NCBI GenBank assembly: GCA_036558305.1
Contig: DATBFX010000411.1
Location: 1 to 32,500, forward strand
Direction of reading: 5' to 3'
DNA: 32,500 nt
Source: DATBFX01 sp036558305
Lineage (GTDB): Bacteria; Chloroflexota; Chloroflexia; Thermomicrobiales; UBA6265
Below the pieces are notes generated by a model. It was not told the DNA's origin, did no database searches, and saw only the letters and a list, made by a program, of their open reading frames with translations. A program made the position numbers and the translations under genes. Shown piece after piece: positions 16,803 through 27,798 of the stretch (position 1 is its first letter; the number at the start of each line of letters is the position of its first letter).

Positions 16803-17540
16803 GTGGCAACACTGCGATCCCACCTGACGCTGCATCCCCGGACGACCCCCAGCGAACGGAGTCGAACGGAGACGACGGCGGACTGGTGGCACGAACTGGT
16901 TTGGGTGCCGATCGCTGGCGCGGTCGGCTTCGCCGTCACCGCCGTCGCGTCGTGGTGGTTGGAGCTGTCGCGCGGCTGGCTGGTCGCCGTCTACGCGCCG
17001 GTCGTCTTCGCGCTCTTCGCCGCCTACGTCCGCGCCAACGGCATCGACCTGCGGGCGGTGGTCTTGTACCGGTGGCGCTGGGGGGTCGGCGTCGGCGTCG
17101 TCTTCGGCGCGCTGCTCCTCCTGACCGTCCAGCGGCAAGACGCCTCCCCCCGGCCGGAAGGCTGGCGGCTGATCGTCGACATTGCCTGGCTGGGCGTCGT
17201 CTACGGGGCGGCGGACGCGCTGCTGATGAACATCCTTCCGGCAATGGCCACCTGGCGCGTCTTGAGCGGACGTGGTTGGACCCAACGTCTCTGGGGTAAG
17301 GTCGGCGTCGGGGTGCTGGCCCTCCTTGCCGGCCTGCTCGTCACCGTGGCCGTCCACGCCGGGTACGCGGAGTACCAGGGGGCCGACATGCGGCAACCGA
17401 TGATCGGCAACACGCTCAACACCCTGGCCTACGTCCTGGCGAACAACCCGGTCGCAGCGCTCATCAGCCACGTCACGATGCACGTCGGGGCGGTCTTCCA
17501 CGGGGCCGAGACGACCGCGCAACTGCCGCCCCACTACTAG
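16803..17540 (+). CDS. Multi-pass membrane protein, CPBP-like layout
   Basis: The start is GTG at 16803 behind AGGAGGTG. The 245-residue product has about seven helices. Near the middle YGAADALLMNILPAMA occupies the place where CPBP (Abi) membrane proteases have EExxxR, and near the end NNPVAALISHVTMHVGAVFHG resembles their His motif region. The paired Glu residues are missing, so if it belongs to that family it is probably not an active protease. The match is by layout only. It lies upstream of the ABC transporter but 382 bases away, so it is not clearly in the same operon. Confidence 0.5.
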   Translation: MATLRSHLTLHPRTTPSERSRTETTADWWHELVWVPIAGAVGFAVTAVASWWLELSRGWLVAVYAPVVFALFAAYVRANGIDLRAVVLYRWRWGVGVGVVFGALLLLTVQRQDASPRPEGWRLIVDIAWLGVVYGAADALLMNILPAMATWRVLSGRGWTQRLWGKVGVGVLALLAGLLVTVAVHAGYAEYQGADMRQPMIGNTLNTLAYVLANNPVAALISHVTMHVGAVFHGAETTAQLPPHY

Positions 17541-17922
17541 CCCAGGTGGCGTCACGAACCGTCAACCGTCCCTGGGAATTGGCTTGGCGCGGGCGCGACC
17601 GGACTTGACGGCCGCGCTCTCGTTCGGCTGCGACGGCTGCGTGACGTGGACCGTGCCGCCCGCGATGTGACCGGCGCTTGGCTCCTCCCGTTCACCGCTG
17701 CCAGGACCGGGGCAACGACCGCGCCGTTTCCGCCCCGGTGGCGGCCCTCCCCGAATTCAACGGTTTTGGCACGTCGCGGCTCGCCGGTTAGTCGCGGTTG
17801 TCACCGCGTATCCGGTAGCGTCGTGTCACGACCGAGCGCGCGCCGGATCGCGGCGCCGCGCTTCGATGGTTCTGGACGTCTTCGTCGTGCCAGCCATTCC
17901 CGTAAAGAGAGAGGAGCGAGCC
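17541..17922. other. Intergenic region upstream of the ABC transporter
   Basis: There are 382 bases. Just past the stop, CCCAGG and CCTGGG (17541-17575) could pair as a weak terminator. At about 17798-17830 GTCAC occurs twice, 25 bases apart, with CGTCG between, before the ABC ATPase start. No gene is supported. Confidence 0.35.
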
Positions 17923-18702
17923 ATGTTCGGTCGAGATGGCAAGCGCAACGAACCACGAACGACCGGTCCGGCGTCCGAGGGAAGAGCGATCATCCAGGCG
18001 TTGGGGGTGAACAAGACCTACGACACCGGAACGACCAAGGTGCCGGCGTTGATCGGCGTCGACTTCGCGGTCAAGCGCGGCGAGATGGTCGCGGTGATGG
18101 GCCCCTCGGGGTGCGGCAAGACGACGCTGCTCAACTGCCTGTCCGGGCTCGACGCGGTCGACGCCGGACAGATCTGGCTCGAGGGCAAGGACCTCGCCAG
18201 GCTCTCCGACCGCGACCGGACGGACTACCGGGCCAACCGGATGGGGTTCGTGTTCCAGGTCTACAACCTGCTCCCCGTGCTGAGCGCCGTCGAGAACGTC
18301 GAGCTGCCGCTGCTGGTCTCCGGGGTGAAACCGAAGGCGGCGCGGGCGAAGGCGAACGCGGCGCTGGCGACGGTCGGGCTGGCCGAGTGGGCCGGGCACC
18401 GGCCGGCGGAACTGTCCGGCGGGCAGCGGCAACGGGTGACGATCGCGCGGGCGCTCGTCAACGACCCCGCCATCGTCTGGGCGGACGAGCCGACCGGTTC
18501 CCTCGACAGCGCGACCGCGAACGAGATCGTCGAGTTGATGCGGGAGATGAACCGGACGCATGGCTTGACGATTGTCCTGGTGACGCACGACGCGGAGGTC
18601 GGTGGCCGGTGCGACCGGATCGTGCGGATGCACGACGGGCGGATCGTGGGCGGCACCGGACTGCTGGTGCCCGAGACGCCCGCGATCGCCGTGGCTGCCT
18701 GA
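17923..18702 (+). CDS. ABC transporter ATPase (LolD/MacB-type)
   Basis: The start at 17923 is behind AGAGAGGAG; an open frame 19 codons longer lacks a site. The 259-residue product has Walker A GPSGCGKTT (60-68), a Q-loop, signature LSGGQRQR (164-171) and Walker B VWADEPTGSLDS (about 187-198), then an H-loop VTHD. It has the short N-terminal beta arrangement of the MacB/LolD/FtsE class that works with FtsX-type permeases. The permease gene follows 54 bases downstream. This class couples ATP to mechanical work on periplasmic or extracytoplasmic substrates, such as lipoprotein release or peptide export; the substrate is not known. Confidence 0.93.
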   Translation: MFGRDGKRNEPRTTGPASEGRAIIQALGVNKTYDTGTTKVPALIGVDFAVKRGEMVAVMGPSGCGKTTLLNCLSGLDAVDAGQIWLEGKDLARLSDRDRTDYRANRMGFVFQVYNLLPVLSAVENVELPLLVSGVKPKAARAKANAALATVGLAEWAGHRPAELSGGQRQRVTIARALVNDPAIVWADEPTGSLDSATANEIVELMREMNRTHGLTIVLVTHDAEVGGRCDRIVRMHDGRIVGGTGLLVPETPAIAVAA

Positions 18703-18756
18703 CCGTTTGCCCCGTTCTCGCCGGAGCAACGCCGCCTGCCCGAAAGGGGTCCGACC

Positions 18757-21729
18757 ATGGAAACCATCTTCGGCATACCGATGACCGGCGTCATGATCGC
18801 GCTGCTGATCTTGCTGGGACTCTGCGTGCTGTCCGTAGGCTGGGTGGCGTGGCGGCGGCCGGTGATCTTCAAGCTCGGCCTGCGGAATATTCCCCGACGG
18901 CGGGCGCAGACGACGCTGATCGTCGTCGGTCTCATGCTCAGTACGTTGATCGTCTCGGCGGCGCTGGGGACGGGTGACACCCTCGATTATTCGATCACCG
19001 CCAGCGCCTACGACGTTCTCGGTCACGTCGACGAGGTCGTCGTCTACAGCCAGAGCCCGGACGGCAACGCCGACACTTCGCTCAGCACCAAAATCGACGC
19101 CTCAGCCCTCACCGTCGTCGAGGATGCCTTGCGGGACGATCCGCGGGTCGCCGGCGTGATGCCGATCCTCTACGAGGGTTTGCCGGCGGTCAACGTGACG
19201 CGGGGACAGTCCGAACCCGACGTCACCCTCTCCGGTGTCGATCCGAACCGGCTCGAACCGTTCGGCGGTCTGATCGGCGTCGACGGGCAACCGATCGACC
19301 TCGACGCCATCCCCGCCGGCACCGTCGTGTTGAGCGAGGCGGCGGCGGGGAAGCTGGCGGCTAAGCCCGGCGACTCGCTGATGCTCTACTACGCCAACCA
19401 GCCGCTGTCGCTTCGGGTCGCCGCGGTTGCCAAGGACTCGGTCCTCAGCGGTGTCCTCGGCAGCGGTCGGATCGGGATGGTCGTGCCGCTGGCGCGGATG
19501 CAGGAAGTTACCGGCCAGACCGGTGTCTACAGCGTGATCGCGGTCGCCAACACCGGCGGCGTCCGGGGCGGGCTGGAGCACTCCGACGGCGTCACGGAAA
19601 CGCTGAAGACGGCGCTTGCCGGTCAACAGCTTGGCGTCGACCCGATCAAGCAGCGGGTGGTTGACGACGCCGAGACGGTCGGAACCATCTTCACCGACAT
19701 CTTCCTGCTGATGGGGCTCTTCTCGATCGCGGCCGGCGTCCTCCTGATCGTCCTCATCTTCGCGATGCTGGCGGCGGAGCGGCGGAGCGAGATGGGGATG
19801 GAGCGGGCGGTCGGCACGCAGCGGCGGCAGTTGATCCAGCAGTTCGTCGCCGAAGGAACCGGGTACACCATCGTCGCCGGCATGGTCGGCGCCGGTCTCG
19901 GGCTTCTCGCTGCGATCGGCATCGCCGTGGCGATGAAGGGGCTCTTCGGCAACGACCTGGCGATTTCGCCCCACGTCGCGCCGCGCAGTCTCGTCGTCGC
20001 CTACTCGCTGGGCGTGGTCATCACGTTCCTGGCCGTCGTGATCGCGTCGTGGCGGATCAGCCGGCTCAACATCGTCGCCGCCGTGCGCGATCTCCCCGAG
20101 GCGAGTTCGCCGAAGCGGAGACGCCGAACCCTCGTCTGGGCGTTCTTGCTGCTGGCGTTCGGGACGATGATGACGGTCTCCGGCGTGTCGGCCGAACAGG
20201 CGTTCCCCTTCTACACCGGACTCAGTCTGATCCCCTTCGGCATCGCGCTGGTGCTGCGCTACTTCGGCGTGCGGAGCCGGCCGGTCTTCACCGGGGTCGC
20301 GCTCTATCTCCTGTTCGTCTGGCTGACACCGTCGAGTGTGGCCGATTCGGTCCTGGGCGAGTACGAGCAGGGGATGGAGATGTTCTTCACCTCCGGTATC
20401 TTCCTCGTCCTCGGGGCGACCCTGCTCATCGTCCAGAACACCGACGTCTTGCTGGCGGGCGTCGGCAAGGTGGCCGGTCTCTTCCGCTCCTCCCTGCCCG
20501 CCGTCCGGACCGCGATCGCCTATCCCGGCGCCGCAGTCGGGCGGACCGGGCTGACGATCGCGATGTTCTGCCTGATCGTCTTCTCGCTGGTGATGATGGC
20601 GACGATGAACGGCAACTTCAGCAACCTCATCCTCGGCGACGACGCGGCCGCCGGTTGGGACGTCCGCGCCGACCAGGGTCAGGCCAACCCGATCGCCGAC
20701 TTCCCGGCCGCGCTCCAGGCGAACGGCGTCGACACCTCGGGTATCACCGGCTACGGCGTCGTCACCGTTCCCGATCCCGCGGCGCGCATCCGGTTGCCGG
20801 GTGGAGAGTGGAAAGAGTCGCCGGTCCACGGCATGGACGACGACTTCATCGCCACGAGCACGCTCACGTTCCAGCAGCGCGCCCGCGGCTACGAGACGGA
20901 CGAGGCGATCGTCCAGGCGCTGCGGACGCAACCGGGTGTGGCGGTGGTCGACTCCTCGGCCGTGCCCAACCCGGGCAGCCTCGGCGCGGACCCCGACCTC
21001 TTCCAACTGGAAGGCGTCAAGTGGGAAGACGAGGTATTCGACCCGACGACGATCGAGGTGACCGACCCGCGCAGCACGTCGGCGGCGACGCTGACGATCA
21101 TCGGCGTCATCGACACCAAGATCGGCAGTCTCTTCGGTCTCTACGCCAACCAGGCGACGATCGACACGATCTTCCCGACGACGACCGTCACGTCCTACTA
21201 CGTGAAACTGGCCGACAGCAGCCAGGCGGAAACGGTCGCCCAGGGGATCGAGCGCGCGCTGTTGAGCAACGGCGTCCAGGCCGTCGCGATCCGCGAAGAG
21301 ATGAAGGACGCCCAGGCGCAGAGTCGGGCCATCCTTTACCTGATGGAAGGGTTCATGGCGCTCGGTCTGATCGTCGGCGTCGCCGCGGTCGGGGTGATCG
21401 CCTTCCGGACCGTGGTCGAACGGCGACAGCAGATCGGGGTGCTGCGGGCGATCGGGTACCAGCGCGGGCTGGTCTCGCTCAGCTTCCTGATCGAAACCGG
21501 GTTCATCGTCGGCACCGGGGTCATTGCCGGAACGGCGCTCGGCATCGTGCTGGGGTACAACGTCTTCCACAGCGACCAGTGGGGTTCGTCGACGGCGTCG
21601 TTCGTCATCCCCTGGGACATCGTCGCCGTCATCGTCGTCGCGACGGTCGTCGCCGCCGAGTTGATGGCCTGGATTCCCGCCCGCCGGGCGGCGCGGATTG
21701 CCCCAGCGGAGGCATTGCGCTACGAGTAA
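18757..21729 (+). CDS. ABC transporter permease, FtsX-type with two FtsX domains
   Basis: The product has 990 residues and about 12 helices. The first two are near 6-29 and 48-68, followed by an extracytoplasmic domain (about 80-305). The first FtsX domain is at about 311-435, with the GMERAVGTQRRQL motif after its first helix. Middle helices follow (about 460-620), then a second extracytoplasmic domain (about 625-850) and a second FtsX domain (about 858-985) with IGVLRAIGYQRG. The C-terminal text ELMAWIPARRAARIAPAEALR is the usual end of such permeases. AAAGGGG lies before the ATG. It pairs with the upstream ATPase. Its final 72 bases are copied at 22217-22288. Confidence 0.9.
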   Translation: METIFGIPMTGVMIALLILLGLCVLSVGWVAWRRPVIFKLGLRNIPRRRAQTTLIVVGLMLSTLIVSAALGTGDTLDYSITASAYDVLGHVDEVVVYSQSPDGNADTSLSTKIDASALTVVEDALRDDPRVAGVMPILYEGLPAVNVTRGQSEPDVTLSGVDPNRLEPFGGLIGVDGQPIDLDAIPAGTVVLSEAAAGKLAAKPGDSLMLYYANQPLSLRVAAVAKDSVLSGVLGSGRIGMVVPLARMQEVTGQTGVYSVIAVANTGGVRGGLEHSDGVTETLKTALAGQQLGVDPIKQRVVDDAETVGTIFTDIFLLMGLFSIAAGVLLIVLIFAMLAAERRSEMGMERAVGTQRRQLIQQFVAEGTGYTIVAGMVGAGLGLLAAIGIAVAMKGLFGNDLAISPHVAPRSLVVAYSLGVVITFLAVVIASWRISRLNIVAAVRDLPEASSPKRRRRTLVWAFLLLAFGTMMTVSGVSAEQAFPFYTGLSLIPFGIALVLRYFGVRSRPVFTGVALYLLFVWLTPSSVADSVLGEYEQGMEMFFTSGIFLVLGATLLIVQNTDVLLAGVGKVAGLFRSSLPAVRTAIAYPGAAVGRTGLTIAMFCLIVFSLVMMATMNGNFSNLILGDDAAAGWDVRADQGQANPIADFPAALQANGVDTSGITGYGVVTVPDPAARIRLPGGEWKESPVHGMDDDFIATSTLTFQQRARGYETDEAIVQALRTQPGVAVVDSSAVPNPGSLGADPDLFQLEGVKWEDEVFDPTTIEVTDPRSTSAATLTIIGVIDTKIGSLFGLYANQATIDTIFPTTTVTSYYVKLADSSQAETVAQGIERALLSNGVQAVAIREEMKDAQAQSRAILYLMEGFMALGLIVGVAAVGVIAFRTVVERRQQIGVLRAIGYQRGLVSLSFLIETGFIVGTGVIAGTALGIVLGYNVFHSDQWGSSTASFVIPWDIVAVIVVATVVAAELMAWIPARRAARIAPAEALRYE

Positions 21730-21761
21730 CCGAACGACGAGAGTCGAGACGGAGGTGACCC

Positions 21762-21935
21762 ATGGACACGCAACCGGACCGCAGCAGGCGGCGACAAGAT
21801 CTGGGACTGGCGATCGCGATCGGCGCAGGAGTCGGTATCGTGCTGGGGGTGATCCTGGGCAACATCGCGGTGTGGCTCGCCATCGGTGCGGGCGTCGGCG
21901 TCGCGCTGGGTGCCGCATTCGAGCAGCGTCGCTAG
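21762..21935 (+). CDS. 57-residue glycine-rich membrane peptide
   Basis: It lies 32 bases after the permease stop, with GGAGGTGACC just before the ATG. The product starts MDTQPDRSRRRQDLGLAIAI and continues GAGVGIVLGV to a C-terminus ending EQRR. It has a polar, Arg-rich head and two short Gly-rich helices that resemble glycine zippers (GxGxG and GAGVGVALGAAF). It is probably a membrane subunit or accessory peptide for the ABC transporter. No family is recognised. The strong ribosome site and neat reading frame argue that it is a real gene. Confidence 0.65.
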   Translation: MDTQPDRSRRRQDLGLAIAIGAGVGIVLGVILGNIAVWLAIGAGVGVALGAAFEQRR

Positions 21936-21999
21936 CCTGGGTTGCCCCTGAGCCTCGGTGACGAACTCCGCCGGGCGCTCCGAGTATCTCAGGGCTCCG

Positions 22000-22154
22000 C
22001 GTGGCACATCGACACGATCTCGCAACATCCGCGGGGCATCTATCGTCCTCTCTGTCACGCCCCCCATCGGATAACCGGGTCGTGCGCCGGACACGGCGCC
22101 GCGGTGCCGGCCGATGCCGGGTCGCGGCGCGCACAACGCGGGAGGAGGTTCTTC
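22000..22154 (+). repeat. Leader/promoter-like element, copy B
   Basis: This region matches copy C (28714-28866) in almost every block: GTGGCA, GACACG, TCTCGCAACATCCG, GGGGCATCTATCGTCC, GTCAC, ten bases, GGATAACCGGGTC, and later CAACGCGGGAGGAGG. In copy C it leads into the MMPL gene. Here it leads into a broken copy of the same gene start. Confidence 0.8.
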
Positions 22155-22288
22155 ATGGGGCTGCTCGCTCCCACCGCCACCCGAACCGAGCGCTCCCGCG
22201 CGCTGAAAACGCGGCCGAGCTGATGGCCTGGATTCCCGCCCGCCGGGCGGCGCGGATCGCTCGGGCCGAGTCGCTGCGCGACCAATAA
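22155..22288 (+). pseudogene. Chimeric fossil: MMPL gene start joined to permease gene tail
   Basis: The ATG at 22155 reads MGLLAPTATRTERSRALKT, close to the MMPL start MAVLAPTATRTEPSRELKV at 28867. At about 22206 the match ends. From 22217 the text becomes ELMAWIPARRAARIARAESL, a copy of the permease C-terminus (21658-21729), including the stop at the same distance (72 bases each). The join puts the two in different frames, so the MMPL frame stops at 22223. It is a deletion scar left from longer copies of both genes. Confidence 0.7.
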
Positions 22289-22384
22289 ACGACCGACGAG
22301 CGTCGGCCGGCGAGCCAGGCGGACCGTCGCCCGACTCTCTCGTGTTCCGCAGCTCTCACCTTCCTGCCCCCACCGACACACTTT

Positions 22385-22407
22385 TGCGACGCGACAGGCC
22401 CGTCGCA
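22385..22407 (+). promoter_or_regulatory. Inverted repeat upstream of the acsA operon
   Basis: TGCGACG (22385-22391) and CGTCGCA (22401-22407) are perfect 7-base arms about 70-90 bases before the acsA start, with TGTAAC a little further on. This could be an operator. Support is only the symmetry and position. Confidence 0.3.
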
Positions 22408-22475
22408 CGATGCCCCTGTAACGACCACGAGCGTAGAGTGCCGGCATGGTGATTCTCGCTGCGAGGAGGCTCCCC

Positions 22476-24238
<1,763 letters not shown>

Positions 24239-24239
<1 letters not shown>

Positions 24240-25276
24240 TGGCGACGCTGACGAAACCCAAACGGGATCAGACGGATCACCTCCCGGAACCCGACCGCGA
24301 CCGCGCGCACCATCTCCTCACGGAGATGGTGCGGATCCGCCGCTTCGAGGAGAAGTGCGCCGAGCTCTACAGCGCGGCGAAGATCCGCGGGTTCCTCCAC
24401 CTCTACATCGGCGAGGAGGCGATCGCGACGGGTGTGATGGCGGCGCTGGCAGCGGACGACCGGCTCGTGGCCACCTACCGCGAGCACGGGCACGCCCTCG
24501 CCCGCGGCATCTCGATGAACGCGGTCATGGCCGAGATGTTCGGCAAAATCGACGGTTGCAGCCGGGGGCGCGGCGGGTCGATGCACCTCTTCGACGCGGC
24601 GACCCGGTTCTACGGCGGCAACGCCATCGTCGGCGGCGGGCTGCCGGTGGCGATCGGGTTCGCGCTGGCCGACAAGATGCGGGGGCTGCCCCACGTCACG
24701 GTCTGCTTCTTCGGCGAGGGCGCGGTCGCCGAGGGCGAGTTCCACGAGACGATGAACCTGGCCGACCTCTGGCGCCTGCCCGTCCTCTTCTGCTGCGAGA
24801 ACAACCTCTACGCGATGGGCACGGCCCTGGCCCGCTCCGAATCGCAGATCGACCTGACCGCCAAGGCCGCCAGCTACAACGTGCCGGCCGAGACGGTCGA
24901 CGGCATGGACGTCCTCGCCGTCGAAGACGCGGCGCGGCGAGTCATCGCCGCGATCCGGTCGGGCAAAGGACCGCACTTCCTGGAATTCCGGACCTACCGC
25001 TTCCGCGCCCACTCGATGTACGACCCGGAGCTCTATCGGGAGAAGGCGGAAGTCGAGGAGTGGAAACACCGCTGCCCGATCGCCACCTTCGTGGCCCAAC
25101 TCCGTGATGCGGGTCTCCTGACCGACGCGGACTTAGCGCGGATCGAAAGCGAGGTCGCGGCCGAGGTCCAGGCATCGGTCGACTTTGCGGAGGCCGCTGC
25201 CTGGGAGCCGGTCGAGGACCTGACCCGCTTCGTCTATTCGGACGGGCCGATCCCACAGATTGGAGGCGCGGCATGA
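24239..25276 (+). CDS. 2-oxoacid (pyruvate/acetoin) dehydrogenase E1 alpha subunit
   Basis: The ATG overlaps the acsA stop (TGATG). The 345-residue product is the TPP-binding subunit. The TPP motif runs from GEGAVAEGEFHE (159-170) to ENN (187-189), with Glu where Asp is usual in GDG. YREHGHALARG (80-90) and RGRGGSMH (109-116) are the family cofactor and loop motifs, and FRAHSMYD near the end is the phosphorylation-loop region of this subunit. It works with E1 beta to decarboxylate a 2-oxoacid and transfer the acyl group to E2. Pyruvate or acetoin are the usual substrates; the sequence does not decide. Confidence 0.9.
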
Positions 25277-26283
25277 GCGCCACGCTCGAAGCACCGGCGA
25301 CGGTGCGTGTCACCTACCGCGAGGCGGCGAAGAGCGCGATCCGCGAGGCGCTGCAGCGCGACGAACGGGTCTTCCTGATGGGCGAGGACGTCGGCATGTA
25401 CGGCGGCTGCTACGCCGTCAGCAAGGGGTTGCTGGCCGAGTTCGGACCCGAGCGCATCCGCGACACGCCGTTGTCGGAGTCGGCCTTCGTCGGCGCGGGG
25501 ATCGGCGCGGCGCTGGCGGGGATGCGGCCGATCGTGGAGATCATGACCTGCAACTTCAGCCTGCTCGCGCTCGACCAGATCCTCAACAACGCCGCGACCA
25601 TCCTCCACATGTCGGGCGGCCAGTTCAACGTGCCGCTGGTGATCCGGATGGCGACCGGCGGCGGCCGGCAACTGGCCGCGCAGCACTCGCACAGCCTGGA
25701 GGGGTGGTACGCCCACATCCCCGGCATCAAGGTCGTCACCCCGGCGACGGCCGAGGACTTCCGCGGCATGCTCTGGCCGGCGCTGGCGGACCCCGATCCG
25801 GTGCTGATCTTCGAGAACGCCTTCCTCTACCCGATGGAAGGCGACCTGCCGGCGGACCCGGGACCGGGCGACATCGCCCACGCGGCGATCCGCCGGCCGG
25901 GCAAGGACGTGAGTCTCTTCACCTACGGCGGTGGTCTCCACAAGACCCTCAAAGCCGCCGAGCTGCTGGCGGCGGACGGCATCGATGCCGAGGTGATCGA
26001 CCTGCGCGTCCTGCGCCCGCTCGACACCCCGGCGATCCTCGACTCCGTCGCCCGCACCCACCGCGTCGTCGTCGTCGACGAGGGGTGGCGGAGCGGCGGC
26101 ATCTCCGCCGAGATCAGCGCCCGGATCATGGAGGGGGCGTTCTACGAGCTCGACGCGCCGGTCGGGCGCGTCTGCGGGGCCGAGGTGCCGATCCCCTACC
26201 CGGCCCACCTCGAGCAGGCGGCGCTGCCGCAGCCGGAGACGATCGCGCGGGAGGCACGGGAGGCGGTGATCGGTCATGGCTGA
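25273..26283 (+). CDS. 2-oxoacid dehydrogenase E1 beta subunit
   Basis: The start overlaps the E1 alpha stop (ATGA). The 336-residue product begins with RVTYREAAKSAIREALQRDE and has the E1 beta markers FLMGEDVGMYGG, DTPLSESAFVGAGIGAALAG and RMATGGGRQLAAQHSHSLE. The HSHSLE site matches the usual HSQS. The C-terminal domain has VIDLRVLRPLDTPAILDSV and EGWRSGGISAEI. It forms the alpha2-beta2 E1 with the upstream gene. Spacing implies translational coupling through the whole operon. Confidence 0.92.
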   Translation: MSATLEAPATVRVTYREAAKSAIREALQRDERVFLMGEDVGMYGGCYAVSKGLLAEFGPERIRDTPLSESAFVGAGIGAALAGMRPIVEIMTCNFSLLALDQILNNAATILHMSGGQFNVPLVIRMATGGGRQLAAQHSHSLEGWYAHIPGIKVVTPATAEDFRGMLWPALADPDPVLIFENAFLYPMEGDLPADPGPGDIAHAAIRRPGKDVSLFTYGGGLHKTLKAAELLAADGIDAEVIDLRVLRPLDTPAILDSVARTHRVVVVDEGWRSGGISAEISARIMEGAFYELDAPVGRVCGAEVPIPYPAHLEQAALPQPETIAREAREAVIGHG

Positions 26284-27541
26284 GTTCCGCATGCCCTCGC
26301 TCGGCGCCGACATGGAGTCGGGCACCCTCGTCCAATGGCTGATCAAACCGGGCGATCGCGTCAACCGCGGCGACGTCGTCGCGGTCGTCGAGACGCAGAA
26401 AGGCGCGATCGACGTCGAGATTTACGACAGCGGTATGGTTTCGGAATTGGTTGTCCAGGAGGGGACGGATGTTCCGGTGGGAACGGTGCTGGCGGTGCTG
26501 AATGGCCGGGCGGCAGTCGCCACTCCCCGACCCGCCATCCCGGGGATACCCGGCCCTACCGTGGGAGAGGAGGAGTTTGCCCCGCCGCCCGTCGCTCCCG
26601 CTTCCTCAACCTTGGGGGAAGCGCCGGGAGCGGAGGCACCGGCCACCCGGCTTCATGTCTCACCCCTGGCGCGTCGCCGTGCTCAGGAACTGGGGGTCGA
26701 CCTGGCGATCGTCCACGGTACTCGCCCCGGCGGCGCAATCAGTGTCGCCGACGTCGAGAAGGCCGCGGCCGAAGGCGCTCCGAAGGTGGCGCCGGTCGTG
26801 CCCCGAACACCGGTCCCGACACCGCCAGCACCGGCGACAGCACCCGAACGTGCTCCCGCTCCGCCGGCGATCGAGCGGCAGGCGGCAATGCGGGCGGCGA
26901 TCGCCGCGGCGATGAGCCGGGCGAATCGCGAGATCCCGCACTACTACCTTGGCACCGACGTCGACATGAAGCGGGCGCTCGACTGGCTGGAGGCGGCGAA
27001 CGCGAAGCGGCCGGTCACCGACCGCCTGCTGTACGCCGTGCTCCTGCTAAAGGCGGTGGCGCTGGCAACCCGGGAGGTGCCGGAGGTCAACGGGTTCTAC
27101 ACGAACGACGGGTTCCAGCCGAGCGAAGCGGTCCACGTCGGGGTGGCGATCTCGCTGCGGCAGGGCGGACTCGTCGCCCCGGCGATCCACCACGCGGACA
27201 TGCTGAACCTCGACGAGCTGATGGCGAAACTGCGCGATTTGATCATGCGCGCCCGCAGCGGCAAACTGCGCAGCTCCGAGCTCAGCGACCCGACGATCAC
27301 CGTTACCAACCTCGGCGAGCAGGGGGTGCCGGCCGTCTACGGGGTGATCTACCCGCCGCAGGTTGCCCTCGTCGGCTTCGGCAAAATCGTCGAGCGCCCG
27401 TGGGCGAGCGGCGGTCTTCTCGGCGTCCGCCCCGTGATGACCGCCACCCTCGCCGCCGACCACCGCGCCAGCGACGGCCACCGCGGTGGGATCTTCCTGG
27501 CCGCGATCGACCGTCTCTTGCAGGAGCCCGAAAAGCTATGA
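26276..27541 (+). CDS. 2-oxoacid dehydrogenase E2 (dihydrolipoamide acyltransferase), ETQKGA type
   Basis: The start overlaps the E1 beta stop. The 421-residue product has one lipoyl domain (1-75), whose target Lys42 sits in VETQKGAIDVE instead of the usual ETDKA. A Pro/Ala linker follows, then a peripheral subunit-binding domain (about 122-160, LHVSPLARRRAQELGVDL), a second Pro-rich linker (about 165-195) and the catalytic domain, which ends with DHRASDG (His396, Asp400). It transfers the acyl group from lipoate to CoA or another acceptor. The lipoyl motif marks a distinct subgroup. No E3 gene is in the window, so the dehydrogenase subunit must be encoded elsewhere. Confidence 0.9.
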   Translation: MAEFRMPSLGADMESGTLVQWLIKPGDRVNRGDVVAVVETQKGAIDVEIYDSGMVSELVVQEGTDVPVGTVLAVLNGRAAVATPRPAIPGIPGPTVGEEEFAPPPVAPASSTLGEAPGAEAPATRLHVSPLARRRAQELGVDLAIVHGTRPGGAISVADVEKAAAEGAPKVAPVVPRTPVPTPPAPATAPERAPAPPAIERQAAMRAAIAAAMSRANREIPHYYLGTDVDMKRALDWLEAANAKRPVTDRLLYAVLLLKAVALATREVPEVNGFYTNDGFQPSEAVHVGVAISLRQGGLVAPAIHHADMLNLDELMAKLRDLIMRARSGKLRSSELSDPTITVTNLGEQGVPAVYGVIYPPQVALVGFGKIVERPWASGGLLGVRPVMTATLAADHRASDGHRGGIFLAAIDRLLQEPEKL

Positions 27542-27798
27542 ACGCCGACGAGATCAAAGCCACCGTTCTCCGCGCCCTCGCCCGGATCGCGCCCGAGGCC
27601 GACCTCGATGCACTGGCGCCGGACTTCGAGTTCCGGGATCAGCTCGACATCGATTCGTTCGACTTTCTCACCTTCGTCATCGCCCTCCACGAGGCGACCG
27701 GCGTCGACATCCCGGAGGCCGATTACCAGCAACTCGCGACGCTCAACGACGCCGTCGCCTACCTCGCGACCGCGCCGCGCACCGCGGTTGCCGGCTGA
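27538..27798 (+). CDS. Acyl carrier protein of the acsA/E1/E2 operon
   Basis: The start overlaps the E2 stop. The 86-residue product is acidic, with the carrier motif DIDSFDFL. Ser40 is the expected phosphopantetheine site. It is longer and less like fatty-acid AcpP (usual motif DSLD) and closer to the carrier proteins found in small operons. An ACP at the end of a 2-oxoacid dehydrogenase operon suggests that acyl groups could be passed to a carrier protein instead of free CoA, or that the ACP is the substrate of the synthetase. Both are inference. No phosphopantetheinyl transferase is in the window. Confidence 0.85.
   Translation: MNADEIKATVLRALARIAPEADLDALAPDFEFRDQLDIDSFDFLTFVIALHEATGVDIPEADYQQLATLNDAVAYLATAPRTAVAG

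Noticed and set aside
19102..22134. Minus-strand open frame of 1010 codons
   Set aside because: It is antisense to the FtsX-type permease; composition is Arg, Asp and Gly repeats typical of a shadow.
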